From Cyanobacteria bacterium UBA11153 (lineage in GTDB: Bacteria > Cyanobacteriota > Cyanobacteriia > Cyanobacteriales > Coleofasciculaceae), in contig DOIX01000182.1 in NCBI GenBank assembly GCA_003511885.1, positions 1 to 6,335 of the forward strand: 6,335 nucleotides of DNA, written 5' to 3'. The position numbers were made by a program, and so were the translations under genes. Position 1 is the first letter of the stretch; every line of letters begins with the position of its first letter. Below, one piece after another: positions 1 through 5,583 of the stretch. The notes under the pieces were generated by a model, which saw nothing but the letters and a program-made list of their open reading frames with translations, had not been told where the DNA came from and searched no databases.

Positions 1-7
1 GCCTTAA

Positions 8-24
8 CCGATGTGGCGGTTGCT
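8..24 (-). repeat. Left copy of a dispersed repeat core
   Basis: These 17 bases are the exact reverse complement of the last 17 bases of the window (6319-6335). Read on the minus strand the core is AGCAACCGCCACATCGG followed by TTAAGGC to the window edge. I recall motifs of this kind as common intergenic repeats in cyanobacterial genomes, but I cannot confirm the family here. The frame that runs open from base 1 to a TGA at 106-108 crosses this repeat and is not called as a gene. Confidence 0.6.
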
Positions 25-104
25 TTAGTTACGGATAACGCTCGCTATTCTGGGTATAAAGTTGATAGGGACTCTCGCGGACTACCGTCACTTTTGCCCT
101 ATAC

Positions 105-133
105 TTGACGAAAATCTCCGATCCAACTAGAAA
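105..133 (+). promoter_or_regulatory. Candidate sigma-70 type promoter for the 830-residue protein
   Basis: A -35 box TTGACG (105-110, 5 of 6 consensus) is followed after 17 bases by TAGAAA (128-133, 4 of 6). Transcription would start near 140 and give a leader of about 35 bases. The ribosome binding site AGGA lies at 164-167, eight bases before the ATG at 176. The -35 box is good, the -10 box is weak, and no other candidate stands out in this upstream region. Confidence 0.4.
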
Positions 134-175
134 CAGATAAGATAAGGTACTGGCAATTAAGTCAGGATAACAAAG

Positions 176-2668
176 ATGAAGCAAGATGCAGTAAGCCGTC
201 CATCAACTGTCAAAAAGACGCAGCTAGCGAAAAAAAGCCACAAAACCTCATCTCCAGCACCATCGCGGGGTTGGTTGTTATCATTGGGCGCGATCGCAGC
301 TTTGATGACAGGTGGTGTTATTATTGCTGGTGGGATCTGGTTGAGCATTCTCTGGATGATCGATCCTAATTCTGTTGTCTGGCTGAATCGATTTTTGCCC
401 GAATGGACTCGCATTCCAGTCAACGAAGCTTCTCCACCCAAAACTTTAGCCACAATTCAAGGGGAAATTCGCCAAGCTGGATTCATCCCCGCAGAAGAAT
501 TATCCCTCAACTCAGAAACAGATACTCACCCTCCATCTATCCTCATTCCTCTATTAAAATCTGAACCTCATTGTCAAACCGATTGCCAAAAAGTTGTTGA
601 ATTGCGAGTGTACCAACCTGCGGAAGCCAAAGGTATAGAGGTAACTTACCGATTAGTCAATCAACTGCCAATTAAGGAGCCTGAAGAATATTTTGTCCTT
701 TCTTCCTTATCAGGAAATCAAGGGACAACTCAAGATGGATACCACGCTGTACCCTTAACCAAAATTATTCCCTTCAATGACAAAGCTCCCGACAAAGGAC
801 TTTGGTTCAATTTATCAGGTGAAAGGTTTAGTGATGGCACAAATTTATATTATGGACAAGTAATTCACTATAATCCAGACCAAAATCACCTCAGTGTCAT
901 GGTAGAGTGGACTAGCCCCAATGAGTTGCAACCTTATTGGCAGCAAGTAACAGGTAGCACCACATCAGAATTAGTTGTTAATCAAACAGTAGGTTTAGAA
1001 CCCAAATTTAAAGTTTATCAAATTCAACCCCGTAAATTTGTCCCCAATCCCATTTATTTAGAGGAAATTTCTTTCACCACACCAGCCGTTAATACTCCCT
1101 CCTATCGCAATGGTTTGATCTTAGCCCAAAATGGATTATGGTCATTAGCGGCTCAATTATTACAAACAGAAAAAAAATCGAACTTATCAGGTGCAGCTCT
1201 TGCCCAATTCGAGGTAATTAAACTTCACGCCCAATTTACCAAATCTCAAGCCGAACAAAATTGGGCTACTCCTAGCCAGGGAATTTTAACCAATTTAATT
1301 GATGGTCGTTTTCCTGAAGCCTTACAATTATTTCAAACCTCAATTAACGATCCCATCGCCCTACAAGAAATAGTATCAATGTTAAAAACTGATACCGGGG
1401 GATTGTGGCAGCGAGTAAACGCAGCCCTCGATATTAATCGTAACTGCGGATTGGAGGGTGTTTGCGATCGCGCCCAGAAAGAAACTACTCTAGACACAAA
1501 CATTAAATCTTGGGGAGCCTTAATTATCGGAGCTAAACAAGGAAAAGCCAAAGCCATCGCCTGGTTGAAAAAACTTGCCCCAACTGAATCCGAAACAACT
1601 CCCTCTCCCAGCGATATCCAAATTTATGCCTTATTAGACTATTTAGAAGGCGGAATCTCTCCACCTTCTCCGATTAACAGTCACTTGAGTCAAATTATCG
1701 GCACTGCACAGAAAATCACAACTGTCAAGCCTGATGACTGGCTCCAACCTGGAGATCTAAATTTATCAGTCGGAATCGAAGAATCCGGAAGAGAAACCGA
1801 AACTAAAGAAGATAAATCAAAAAAACAAACTTCTAATAATAAAAAAACTCTAACTAAAAATAAACCACCTGAAAAAGACGCTAACCAAATCTGGTATCAA
1901 ATTCAAGTCGCCGCCTTTCACGATGGACAAAAGTGGCAACAAACACCCTTTCTCAATTTAACAATTCCCTCAATTTCTCCCGGCAAGCGATTATGGCAAT
2001 ATCTGGGATTAGATACAAGCTCGGAAATTCAGATTGCCGTCTGGACATCTGAAGGCAATCAAGAAACAACTATAGCTACCATCAAAGCTGTCTCTTACCG
2101 AGGCGGTGTCATTCAACTTTTAGCAGCAGGATACCCACTTCCAGTAACAAAAACTAGCCGTCCTCTAGCTTACAGCGAAACGGCAATGCGCCCTTTAGAA
2201 GGAGGTTCAATTACTTTATCAGATCTCAATCAGTTACAACCACAATGGGTAGCCAAAATTTTACCCGTACTTTCACAAGAATTAATCAAAAGTGGCAAAA
2301 GATCTCCCAACGCTAATTCCAGTGTAGCAGGAATGTTGGAAGATATGGGATATTGGTCAATTCAACCTGTCGATTTAACTGGAAATAACCAACCAGAAGC
2401 AGTTTTAACTCTCTATGAAGATATTTCGGGAAAATTGAAAAAACTTGACGAACCACAACCATTAAAAGACAATCCCCAGTATAAACCACGGACAATGATT
2501 TTTTCAGATACAGGTTCTTTAGTCTACAGTGAATTCTCTCAAGATAGCCAGAATTCACTAACTGCGATCGCAGATTTAAGCGATGGTGGTACTCCAGCTT
2601 TGATTCTCAATAGCGAGACTTCCTACAAAGTCAAGCGTTGGGTAGAGTCAAGTAAGCGATTTGAGTGA
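176..2668 (+). CDS. Uncharacterised membrane-anchored protein with large extracytoplasmic part
   Basis: I do not recognise a named family. The ATG has AGGA eight bases upstream. Residues 1-32 are rich in Lys/Arg and Ser, followed by one hydrophobic segment at about 33-62, so by the positive-inside rule the remaining ~765 residues should face the periplasm or lumen. Residues ~138-300 look beta-rich, ~308-470 look helical (a repeat-like helical stretch is possible), and ~540-570 is a Lys/Asn-rich low-complexity linker encoded by A-rich DNA. The C-terminal ~260 residues look beta-rich again and contain two similar motifs, PVDLTGNNQPEAVLTL (731-746) and IADLSDGGTPALIL (798-811), which resemble FG-GAP/VCBS beta-propeller repeats. 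The only cysteines form two close pairs, C133/C137 and C424/C430, possible disulfides in an oxidising compartment. Two HIP1 sites near the ends and one in the middle indicate native DNA. The gene is monocistronic and convergent with the next one. The function is unknown. Confidence 0.88.
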   Translation: MKQDAVSRPSTVKKTQLAKKSHKTSSPAPSRGWLLSLGAIAALMTGGVIIAGGIWLSILWMIDPNSVVWLNRFLPEWTRIPVNEASPPKTLATIQGEIRQAGFIPAEELSLNSETDTHPPSILIPLLKSEPHCQTDCQKVVELRVYQPAEAKGIEVTYRLVNQLPIKEPEEYFVLSSLSGNQGTTQDGYHAVPLTKIIPFNDKAPDKGLWFNLSGERFSDGTNLYYGQVIHYNPDQNHLSVMVEWTSPNELQPYWQQVTGSTTSELVVNQTVGLEPKFKVYQIQPRKFVPNPIYLEEISFTTPAVNTPSYRNGLILAQNGLWSLAAQLLQTEKKSNLSGAALAQFEVIKLHAQFTKSQAEQNWATPSQGILTNLIDGRFPEALQLFQTSINDPIALQEIVSMLKTDTGGLWQRVNAALDINRNCGLEGVCDRAQKETTLDTNIKSWGALIIGAKQGKAKAIAWLKKLAPTESETTPSPSDIQIYALLDYLEGGISPPSPINSHLSQIIGTAQKITTVKPDDWLQPGDLNLSVGIEESGRETETKEDKSKKQTSNNKKTLTKNKPPEKDANQIWYQIQVAAFHDGQKWQQTPFLNLTIPSISPGKRLWQYLGLDTSSEIQIAVWTSEGNQETTIATIKAVSYRGGVIQLLAAGYPLPVTKTSRPLAYSETAMRPLEGGSITLSDLNQLQPQWVAKILPVLSQELIKSGKRSPNANSSVAGMLEDMGYWSIQPVDLTGNNQPEAVLTLYEDISGKLKKLDEPQPLKDNPQYKPRTMIFSDTGSLVYSEFSQDSQNSLTAIADLSDGGTPALILNSETSYKVKRWVESSKRFE

Positions 2669-2755
2669 TTGACTTAGATCCTAGGAGTACATTATACAGT
2701 TTAAATGCTACCGCAGCTTATTAGACATCCCTTATGCCACCAAAGACAATATAAT

Positions 2756-3232
2756 TTATACTTTAACTTTGGCAATCTTAAAAACATCCTCAATCGTTTT
2801 ATTAGCTGTTTTTGTTTCCCACTCTATCCCCATTAAAAAACTTGCTGCTGACTCAGTTTCTACCACATCAATTCCCCATTCACCAGTTTGGAGAGCATCA
2901 GGATCGTCACTTAAAGGTGGTGTTTTTTTCAATCCTCCTAAAATCAGTATCTCTGGAAAAAAATCATCACTTTTTGTTTGGCTTATCCGCTTATCTACTA
3001 ATGCTTGAGCGCATAATTCCCCAACTTGATGTGGTGCAAAATCATCCCTAGGGAATAAAATTTCTACCATCCAATGGGCATGATTTAATTCGCGAACGTG
3101 AATTTGAGGATATTTACTCAATCCATCAGTAAATACTTGAGTAAATTCTGACAGACTTAATTTAGGCAAGATATCTTCTGAGATCTCAAAATTGTGAGAA
3201 AGCAACATCCGTCCTGTTTGAGATTTAGTCAT
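2756..3232 (-). CDS. Uncharacterised 158-residue soluble protein
   Basis: I do not recognise this protein. It has no signal peptide or membrane segment. The composition is that of a small mixed alpha/beta cytoplasmic protein, with an acidic segment LSDDPDALQTGEWGIDVVET around 107-126 and Trp at 54, 119 and 138. The ATG used here has no clear Shine-Dalgarno sequence. A second ATG at residue 9 (3206-3208) has AGGACGG directly before it, but the spacing is only about three bases, so neither start is certain. The gene lies 85 bases downstream of desA on the same strand and could be read with it, although a palindromic repeat sits in the gap. It converges with the 830-residue protein gene across an 87-base gap in which I find no convincing terminator. 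It is likely real because the frame is long and codon use is normal. Confidence 0.8.
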   Translation of the reverse strand: MTKSQTGRMLLSHNFEISEDILPKLSLSEFTQVFTDGLSKYPQIHVRELNHAHWMVEILFPRDDFAPHQVGELCAQALVDKRISQTKSDDFFPEILILGGLKKTPPLSDDPDALQTGEWGIDVVETESAASFLMGIEWETKTANKTIEDVFKIAKVKV

Positions 3233-3275
3233 TGTTTTATTAATCTATGATTCAATATATTTAAGTTATAAGTTC

Positions 3276-3301
3276 GTAGTAGGCGATTAATCGCCCACTA
3301 C
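3276..3301. repeat. Palindromic repeat between desA and the 158-residue gene
   Basis: A perfect 14-base palindrome GGCGATTAATCGCC (3282-3295) is extended on both sides by GTAGT (3276-3280) and ACTAC (3297-3301) with one A/C mismatch between the arms. A further half-copy GGCGATTA lies at 3313-3320 and overlaps the desA stop codon. In the desA transcript this would fold into a hairpin just past the stop. There is no T-run after it in the minus direction, so it is better read as a dispersed palindromic repeat or mRNA-end hairpin than as a classic intrinsic terminator. Confidence 0.7.
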
Positions 3302-3317
3302 AAACAACAAAAGGCGA

Positions 3318-4367
3318 TTAGGATTTATGATAATCCTGAAACGACAAATAGCAGTCATCTGCACTATATAAGTGACATTGTTCAGCAATTTGTGCCATTA
3401 AAGACCAAGAGAAACGAGACTCCTGAAGTTGCTCTCCCCACTTTTCCTTGAAAATGCGATGGGCTTTGCGCAAATTATAGGCAGGAATTGCGCTACAAAC
3501 GTGATGTGGGATATGAACGTTGATATCATGGCAAAGGAATTCTACCCAAAACGGATAACGACAATGGACAGAGCCAAAAAGTTGTGCTGTCCCCGCATTC
3601 CATTCTTGAGGTGGGGTAAAGGGAATATTGGGTGCAGTATGGTGAACTATGGTGAAGGTACTCAGCCAGAAGTGGAAAATTAGCCAGGGGAGTAGCCAGA
3701 ATTTGACGAATCCCCAGATACCAGTCGTGGCAATAAGTAATGGAAATGCGATCGCACCAAAAGCTACTACCACCAAAACTGATAACCTAATCTGAGAACG
3801 CTCTTTCCCCTCAAACTTCCTCCAGTTAAAGTGTAATCCAGCCCAATGGACAATTGAACCCACCCACCAAAAATATCCTCTTGTTGCGCGGTACAATAAT
3901 TTTAGCCAACCTGGTTGAATAGCGTAAAATTCTGCGGTCCAGGGTTGCCAAGCGTTATCTTCCTCTAGCTTGTTTGTATGGGCGTGATGGTGATTGTGGA
4001 GAATTCGCCAAGCATGGAAAGGGTAAATGATCGGTGCATATAGTATATGTCCTACCAAGTCATTCACCCAGCGGCGCTTCGCAAATGAGCGATGACCGCA
4101 ATCATGCCCTAACATAAAAAAACCAGTCAATCCTGTTCCCACAAAAATCCACAATGGTGCTAGCAGAAACCAAGGTGCTACTGCTAAACCCCAGTAGCCT
4201 AAACCCACCATTAAGATATTTATAAATACTGAAGTCCAAGCTTTACGACGGTTTTTGAGAAACACCTCACGGGGTAAGGTGCGTACAATATCTTTCAGTT
4301 GTAGCGGTTTTGTGATGATTTGAGTATCTGAGGTCAGATTTGATTCTTTAATTATCGATATCGTCAT
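3318..4367 (-). CDS. desA: Delta-12 acyl-lipid fatty acid desaturase DesA
   Basis: This integral membrane di-iron enzyme introduces the delta-12 double bond into oleoyl groups already esterified to membrane glycerolipids, using ferredoxin as electron donor (known for cyanobacterial DesA). All three histidine boxes are intact: HDCGH at 88-92, HNHHH (HxxHH) at 124-128 and HIPHH at 285-289. The length of 349 residues is close to the 351 of Synechocystis DesA, and long stretches such as GHDCGHRSFAK..RWVNDLVGH and the VHHT and CHDINVHIPHH regions agree with what I recall of that protein. They do not agree with DesB (omega-3). Hydrophobic segments at about 46-64, 66-87, 195-215 and 217-240 fit the family. 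GAGGA (4382-4386) lies 14 bases before the ATG, further than usual, and a five-codon ORF fills the gap. In other cyanobacteria desA is cold-induced; a long leader here would allow mRNA-level control. No other desaturase gene is adjacent. Confidence 0.96.
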   Translation of the reverse strand: MTISIIKESNLTSDTQIITKPLQLKDIVRTLPREVFLKNRRKAWTSVFINILMVGLGYWGLAVAPWFLLAPLWIFVGTGLTGFFMLGHDCGHRSFAKRRWVNDLVGHILYAPIIYPFHAWRILHNHHHAHTNKLEEDNAWQPWTAEFYAIQPGWLKLLYRATRGYFWWVGSIVHWAGLHFNWRKFEGKERSQIRLSVLVVVAFGAIAFPLLIATTGIWGFVKFWLLPWLIFHFWLSTFTIVHHTAPNIPFTPPQEWNAGTAQLFGSVHCRYPFWVEFLCHDINVHIPHHVCSAIPAYNLRKAHRIFKEKWGEQLQESRFSWSLMAQIAEQCHLYSADDCYLSFQDYHKS

Positions 4368-4381
4368 GCAGAAATTAACAT
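4364..4381 (-). other. Five-codon upstream ORF overlapping the desA start
   Basis: An ATG at 4379-4381 opens a frame reading M-L-I-S-A and then TGA, and that TGA overlaps the desA ATG in the sequence ATGA. The only purine-rich ribosome site nearby, GAGGA at 4382-4386, abuts the upstream ATG directly and lies 14 bases from the desA ATG. It could be chance. If translated, it would couple translation of desA to the leader peptide. Confidence 0.25.
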
Positions 4382-4439
4382 TCCTCAGAAGAGTTGGCGC
4401 TAGTTACAAAATTGGAACTTACTTAACCACGCAAAAATT

Positions 4440-4464
4440 ATGCCGGGATTGGAATACCTGGCAT
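4440..4464. other. Stem-loop in the desA leader, inside a wider inverted repeat
   Basis: ATGCCGGG (4440-4447) pairs with CCTGGCAT (4457-4464) over eight positions around a nine-base loop, with one G·T pair on the + strand that becomes an A/C mismatch in the desA transcript. ACTTAAC (4421-4427) and GTTAAGT (4465-4471) form an outer seven-base inverted repeat directly joined on the right side. If the promoter at 4489-4517 is correct, the whole structure is in the desA 5' leader. Its role is not known; it could be an mRNA structure or a protein-binding site. Confidence 0.45.
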
Positions 4465-4488
4465 GTTAAGTTAGGGTAACCGATCCTG

Positions 4489-4517
4489 ATTAAACCTTTC
4501 TTTCGCCTAAATTGCAA
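4489..4517 (-). promoter_or_regulatory. Candidate desA promoter
   Basis: On the minus strand TTGCAA (4512-4517, 4 of 6 consensus) is followed after exactly 17 bases by TTTAAT (4489-4494, 5 of 6). This would start transcription near 4482 and leave a leader of about 115 bases before the desA ATG. It is the best match I found in the 360-base gap, and it places the strong hairpin at 4566-4604 upstream of the transcription start. Confidence 0.42.
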
Positions 4518-4565
4518 GGCTTAGTTGGGTTGAAGGGGAAATGTTAATTTTTCGGCAAACATGGC

Positions 4566-4604
4566 TCTCGCTTCCTTGTGGTGAAAAACCGCAAGGAAGC
4601 GAGA
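4566..4604. terminator. Very strong 17-bp hairpin, possible terminator
   Basis: TCTCGCTTCCTTG (4566-4578) pairs perfectly over 13 bases with 4592-4604. After one T·G pair the stem continues with GGT/ACC to a GAAAA loop (4583-4587). Seventeen pairs with a five-base loop are far beyond chance. On the + strand it is followed by TTTATATCTGTTTCC, only partly T-rich; on the minus strand there is no T-run. It lies about 125 bases past the stop of the 82-residue gene and upstream of the desA promoter, so it may insulate the two units. A mobile miniature repeat is an alternative. Confidence 0.5.
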
Positions 4605-4727
4605 TTTATATCTGTTTCCAGGTGAGTGATGTCATCAAGAAACTGATTTTCTCAAACAAACCTGATTTCTCGTTTCTTTGCTCTAGCTCATTCAACTGAA
4701 AACTGTTATACTCCTCATCAGCGATGC
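4605..4727. other. Intergenic remainder between the strong hairpin and the 82-residue gene
   Basis: This part of the 360-base gap at 4368-4727 holds no convincing gene. I see an odd palindrome TGATG-T-CATCA at 4627-4637, a possible regulator site, and an imperfect direct repeat CTGATTTTCTC (4643-4653) and CTGATTTCTC (4662-4671). A TATACT at about 4707 has no matching -35 box. In the minus direction this would be the 3' untranslated region of the 82-residue gene. Confidence 0.4.
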
Positions 4728-4976
4728 TTATGGATCGCGAGATTCGGGAGTAAAGGCAACTACCCGTTGCTGTTTGATGATTTTAAGCTGCTGCAACAGG
4801 GAATCGACTTCCGCTTGCAAGTGGAGGTACTTAACCTGCTGATCCGCTTGATAAATTGACTTCATTAATTCCAGCAGGCGGTTGTCGTTATTTGCAACAT
4901 TCGAGCGATTTGTTGCCGCACTAGCATCATTAGTTCGGCTAGGTGCATCAATTAAAGCTGTTGATCGATAAGACAT
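4728..4976 (-). CDS. Small protein with probable C-terminal coiled coil, function unknown
   Basis: The 82-residue product has two parts. Residues 1-32 are polar and low in complexity, rich in Ala, Ser, Asn and Thr, and likely disordered. Residues 33-71 form a long amphipathic helix with regularly spaced Leu, Ile and Val (L34, L35, M38, I41, L51, L53, V57, L60, L61, L64, I66), which suggests a coiled coil and oligomerisation. There is no membrane segment or signal peptide. I have a faint impression that small proteins of this type recur in filamentous cyanobacteria, but cannot name a family. The upstream sequence before the ATG lacks a clear Shine-Dalgarno sequence, which is not rare in cyanobacteria. 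The gene stands alone: desA is 360 bases downstream with its own likely promoter, and the upstream neighbour region is read from the other strand. Confidence 0.72.
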   Translation of the reverse strand: MSYRSTALIDAPSRTNDASAATNRSNVANNDNRLLELMKSIYQADQQVKYLHLQAEVDSLLQQLKIIKQQRVVAFTPESRDP

Positions 4977-5016
4977 TCGTTAAATAGTTATTTGTACTTA
5001 CTCACACCACTTTATC

Positions 5017-5046
5017 ATTTTATCTCTAATGTGAAGCTTCTTTAAA
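5017..5046 (-). promoter_or_regulatory. Weak candidate promoter for the 82-residue gene
   Basis: On the minus strand TTTAAA (5041-5046, 4 of 6 consensus) is followed after 18 bases by TAAAAT (5017-5022, 5 of 6). Transcription would start near 5010 and give a leader of about 33 bases. The -35 box is weak and the region is AT-rich, so chance is a real alternative. Confidence 0.25.
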
Positions 5047-5080
5047 GCTGTTATGACGATTTTGTGACTGGCTGAAGTGG

Positions 5081-5161
5081 ATGGTGAATCGGGTGTGGGG
5101 TGTAGAGATTTTAATTGTTATCGCTGCACCCGCAGCTTATTATGTCTGGCAAATCAGTTAA
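5081..5161 (+). CDS. Possible 26-residue single-span membrane peptide
   Basis: The ATG at 5081 opens a 26-codon frame ending in TAA at 5159-5161. It starts MVNRVWGVE and ends YYVWQIS, with a hydrophobic core of about 17 residues (ILIVIAAPAAYYVW) in between. Arg4 before the core and aromatic residues at both edges are typical of a membrane-spanning peptide. Cyanobacteria carry many such peptides in photosystem, cytochrome b6f and NDH-1 complexes, but I cannot match this one to a known subunit. No good Shine-Dalgarno sequence precedes it. The upstream in-frame stop is TGA at 5054-5056. A T-tailed + strand hairpin at 5249-5291 would end its transcript. An overlapping longer frame (GTG at 5077 to 5298) looks less protein-like and runs through that hairpin. 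Confidence 0.33.
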   Translation: MVNRVWGVEILIVIAAPAAYYVWQIS

Positions 5162-5248
5162 AAGAGGGGGGTACGTCAAGCTTTTTCCTTCCTTACGCCA
5201 AAAATCCCACATCTTACCTTTATTCAGGTTATTCTGAAAAGCCATTCC

Positions 5249-5291
5249 CTCATTTTCTGAGACAGACAGAAAATGAGTACTTTTTATTTTG
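5249..5291 (+). terminator. Rho-independent type terminator on the + strand
   Basis: CTCATTTTCTG (5249-5259) and CAGAAAATGAG (5267-5277) form a perfect 11-bp stem with a seven-base loop, followed by TACTTTTTATTTTG (5278-5291). The T-run on the 3' side is present only on the + strand. There is no large + strand gene upstream before 2668, so this implies a short + strand transcript, from either the small ORF at 5081-5161 or a non-coding RNA. The stem is AT-rich, so its strength is moderate. Confidence 0.55.
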
Positions 5292-5302
5292 CAAATAAAT
5301 AC

Positions 5303-5415
5303 TTATTGCCGAATAATATAACTTAGGACTTACGATCCGGCAACGATATCACCACCTAATGTGGTTTAAATCCAACCATTCAAGGAAACCACCAGCGTGA
5401 GAGATCGCTGGGGTG
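5303..5415 (+). other. Compact element with competing helices, possible structured RNA
   Basis: Several perfect helices are packed here. TTATT/AATAA (5303-5307, 5312-5316) closes a GCCG loop that can pair with CGGC at 5338-5341. ACCAC/GTGGT (5351-5355, 5361-5365) competes with GTGGTTT/AAACCAC (5361-5367, 5386-5392). CCAGCG/CGCTGG (5392-5397, 5406-5411) has an alternative in which CACC (5390-5393) pairs with GGTG (5412-5415). It could be a structured RNA, the end of a mobile element, or a miniature repeat. The motif ACTTAGGACTTACG (5321-5334) is one I associate with cyanobacterial repeats. I match it to no known RNA family, and the strand is assumed. Confidence 0.4.
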
Positions 5416-5494
5416 AGCAAATGAGATGGTAGGTATTTCTTAGTATATCATCTTTAATCGGATTCTGTCATCCTTTTTTTTATTTTCTGACAAC

Positions 5495-5521
5495 TGGGGA
5501 ATGGGGAATGGGGAATGGGAA
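5495..5521 (+). repeat. Heptanucleotide tandem repeat TGGGGAA, nearly four copies
   Basis: Three exact TGGGGAA units (5495-5515) are followed by a six-base variant TGGGAA (5516-5521). This matches the short tandemly repeated repetitive (STRR) heptamers known from filamentous cyanobacteria, where the other strand reads as a CCCCATT-type unit. It lies just before the hydrolase gene, and the most upstream ATG of that reading frame (5515) falls inside it, which argues against that start. Confidence 0.8.
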
Positions 5522-5554
5522 GTGTTCTATCTATGGAAAAGTCCCTGCGAGACT

Positions 5555-5575
5555 CAACTATCAACTATCAACTAT
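5555..5575 (+). repeat. Heptanucleotide tandem repeat CAACTAT, three copies
   Basis: Three exact head-to-tail CAACTAT units are followed by a degenerate CCACTG. It is a second STRR-like heptamer array, 33 bases after the first and ending eight bases before the ATG at 5584. It occupies the place where a ribosome binding site would be expected and contains none. Confidence 0.8.
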
Positions 5576-5583
5576 CCACTGCT

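Noticed and set aside
1..108. Open frame from the window edge to a TGA, as a possible 3' end of an upstream gene
   Set aside because: The 35 codons cross a dispersed repeat and overlap the -35 box of the next gene, and the peptide shows no recognisable domain. An open run of this length at an edge is expected by chance.
2669..2755. Terminator between the convergent genes
   Set aside because: Only a five-pair stem with a three-base loop around TCCTAGGA (near 2680) is visible, with no T-run on either side.
3429..3683. Frame on the + strand opposite desA
   Set aside because: It lies wholly within the desA coding region, whose three histidine boxes are certain, and has no ribosome site or recognisable domain. 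Similar antisense frames inside the 830-residue gene and overlapping the 158-residue gene were rejected for the same reason.
4709..4717. Match to the single-stranded core of the cyanobacterial Yfr1 small RNA
   Set aside because: Only ACTCCTCA is present; the remainder of the conserved core and the two flanking hairpins are missing.
5077..5298. A 73-codon + strand frame beginning with GTG
   Set aside because: There is no ribosome binding site, the composition is unlike a real protein (scattered Cys, Ser, Tyr, Phe), and it runs through the terminator hairpin at 5249-5277. The overlapping 26-codon frame is more protein-like.
5425..5487. Hairpin GATGGTA/TATCATC followed by an eight-T run as a terminator
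   Set aside because: The stem is only seven pairs with a G·T, has a 14-base loop, and the T-run starts 21 bases after the stem, too far for an intrinsic terminator.
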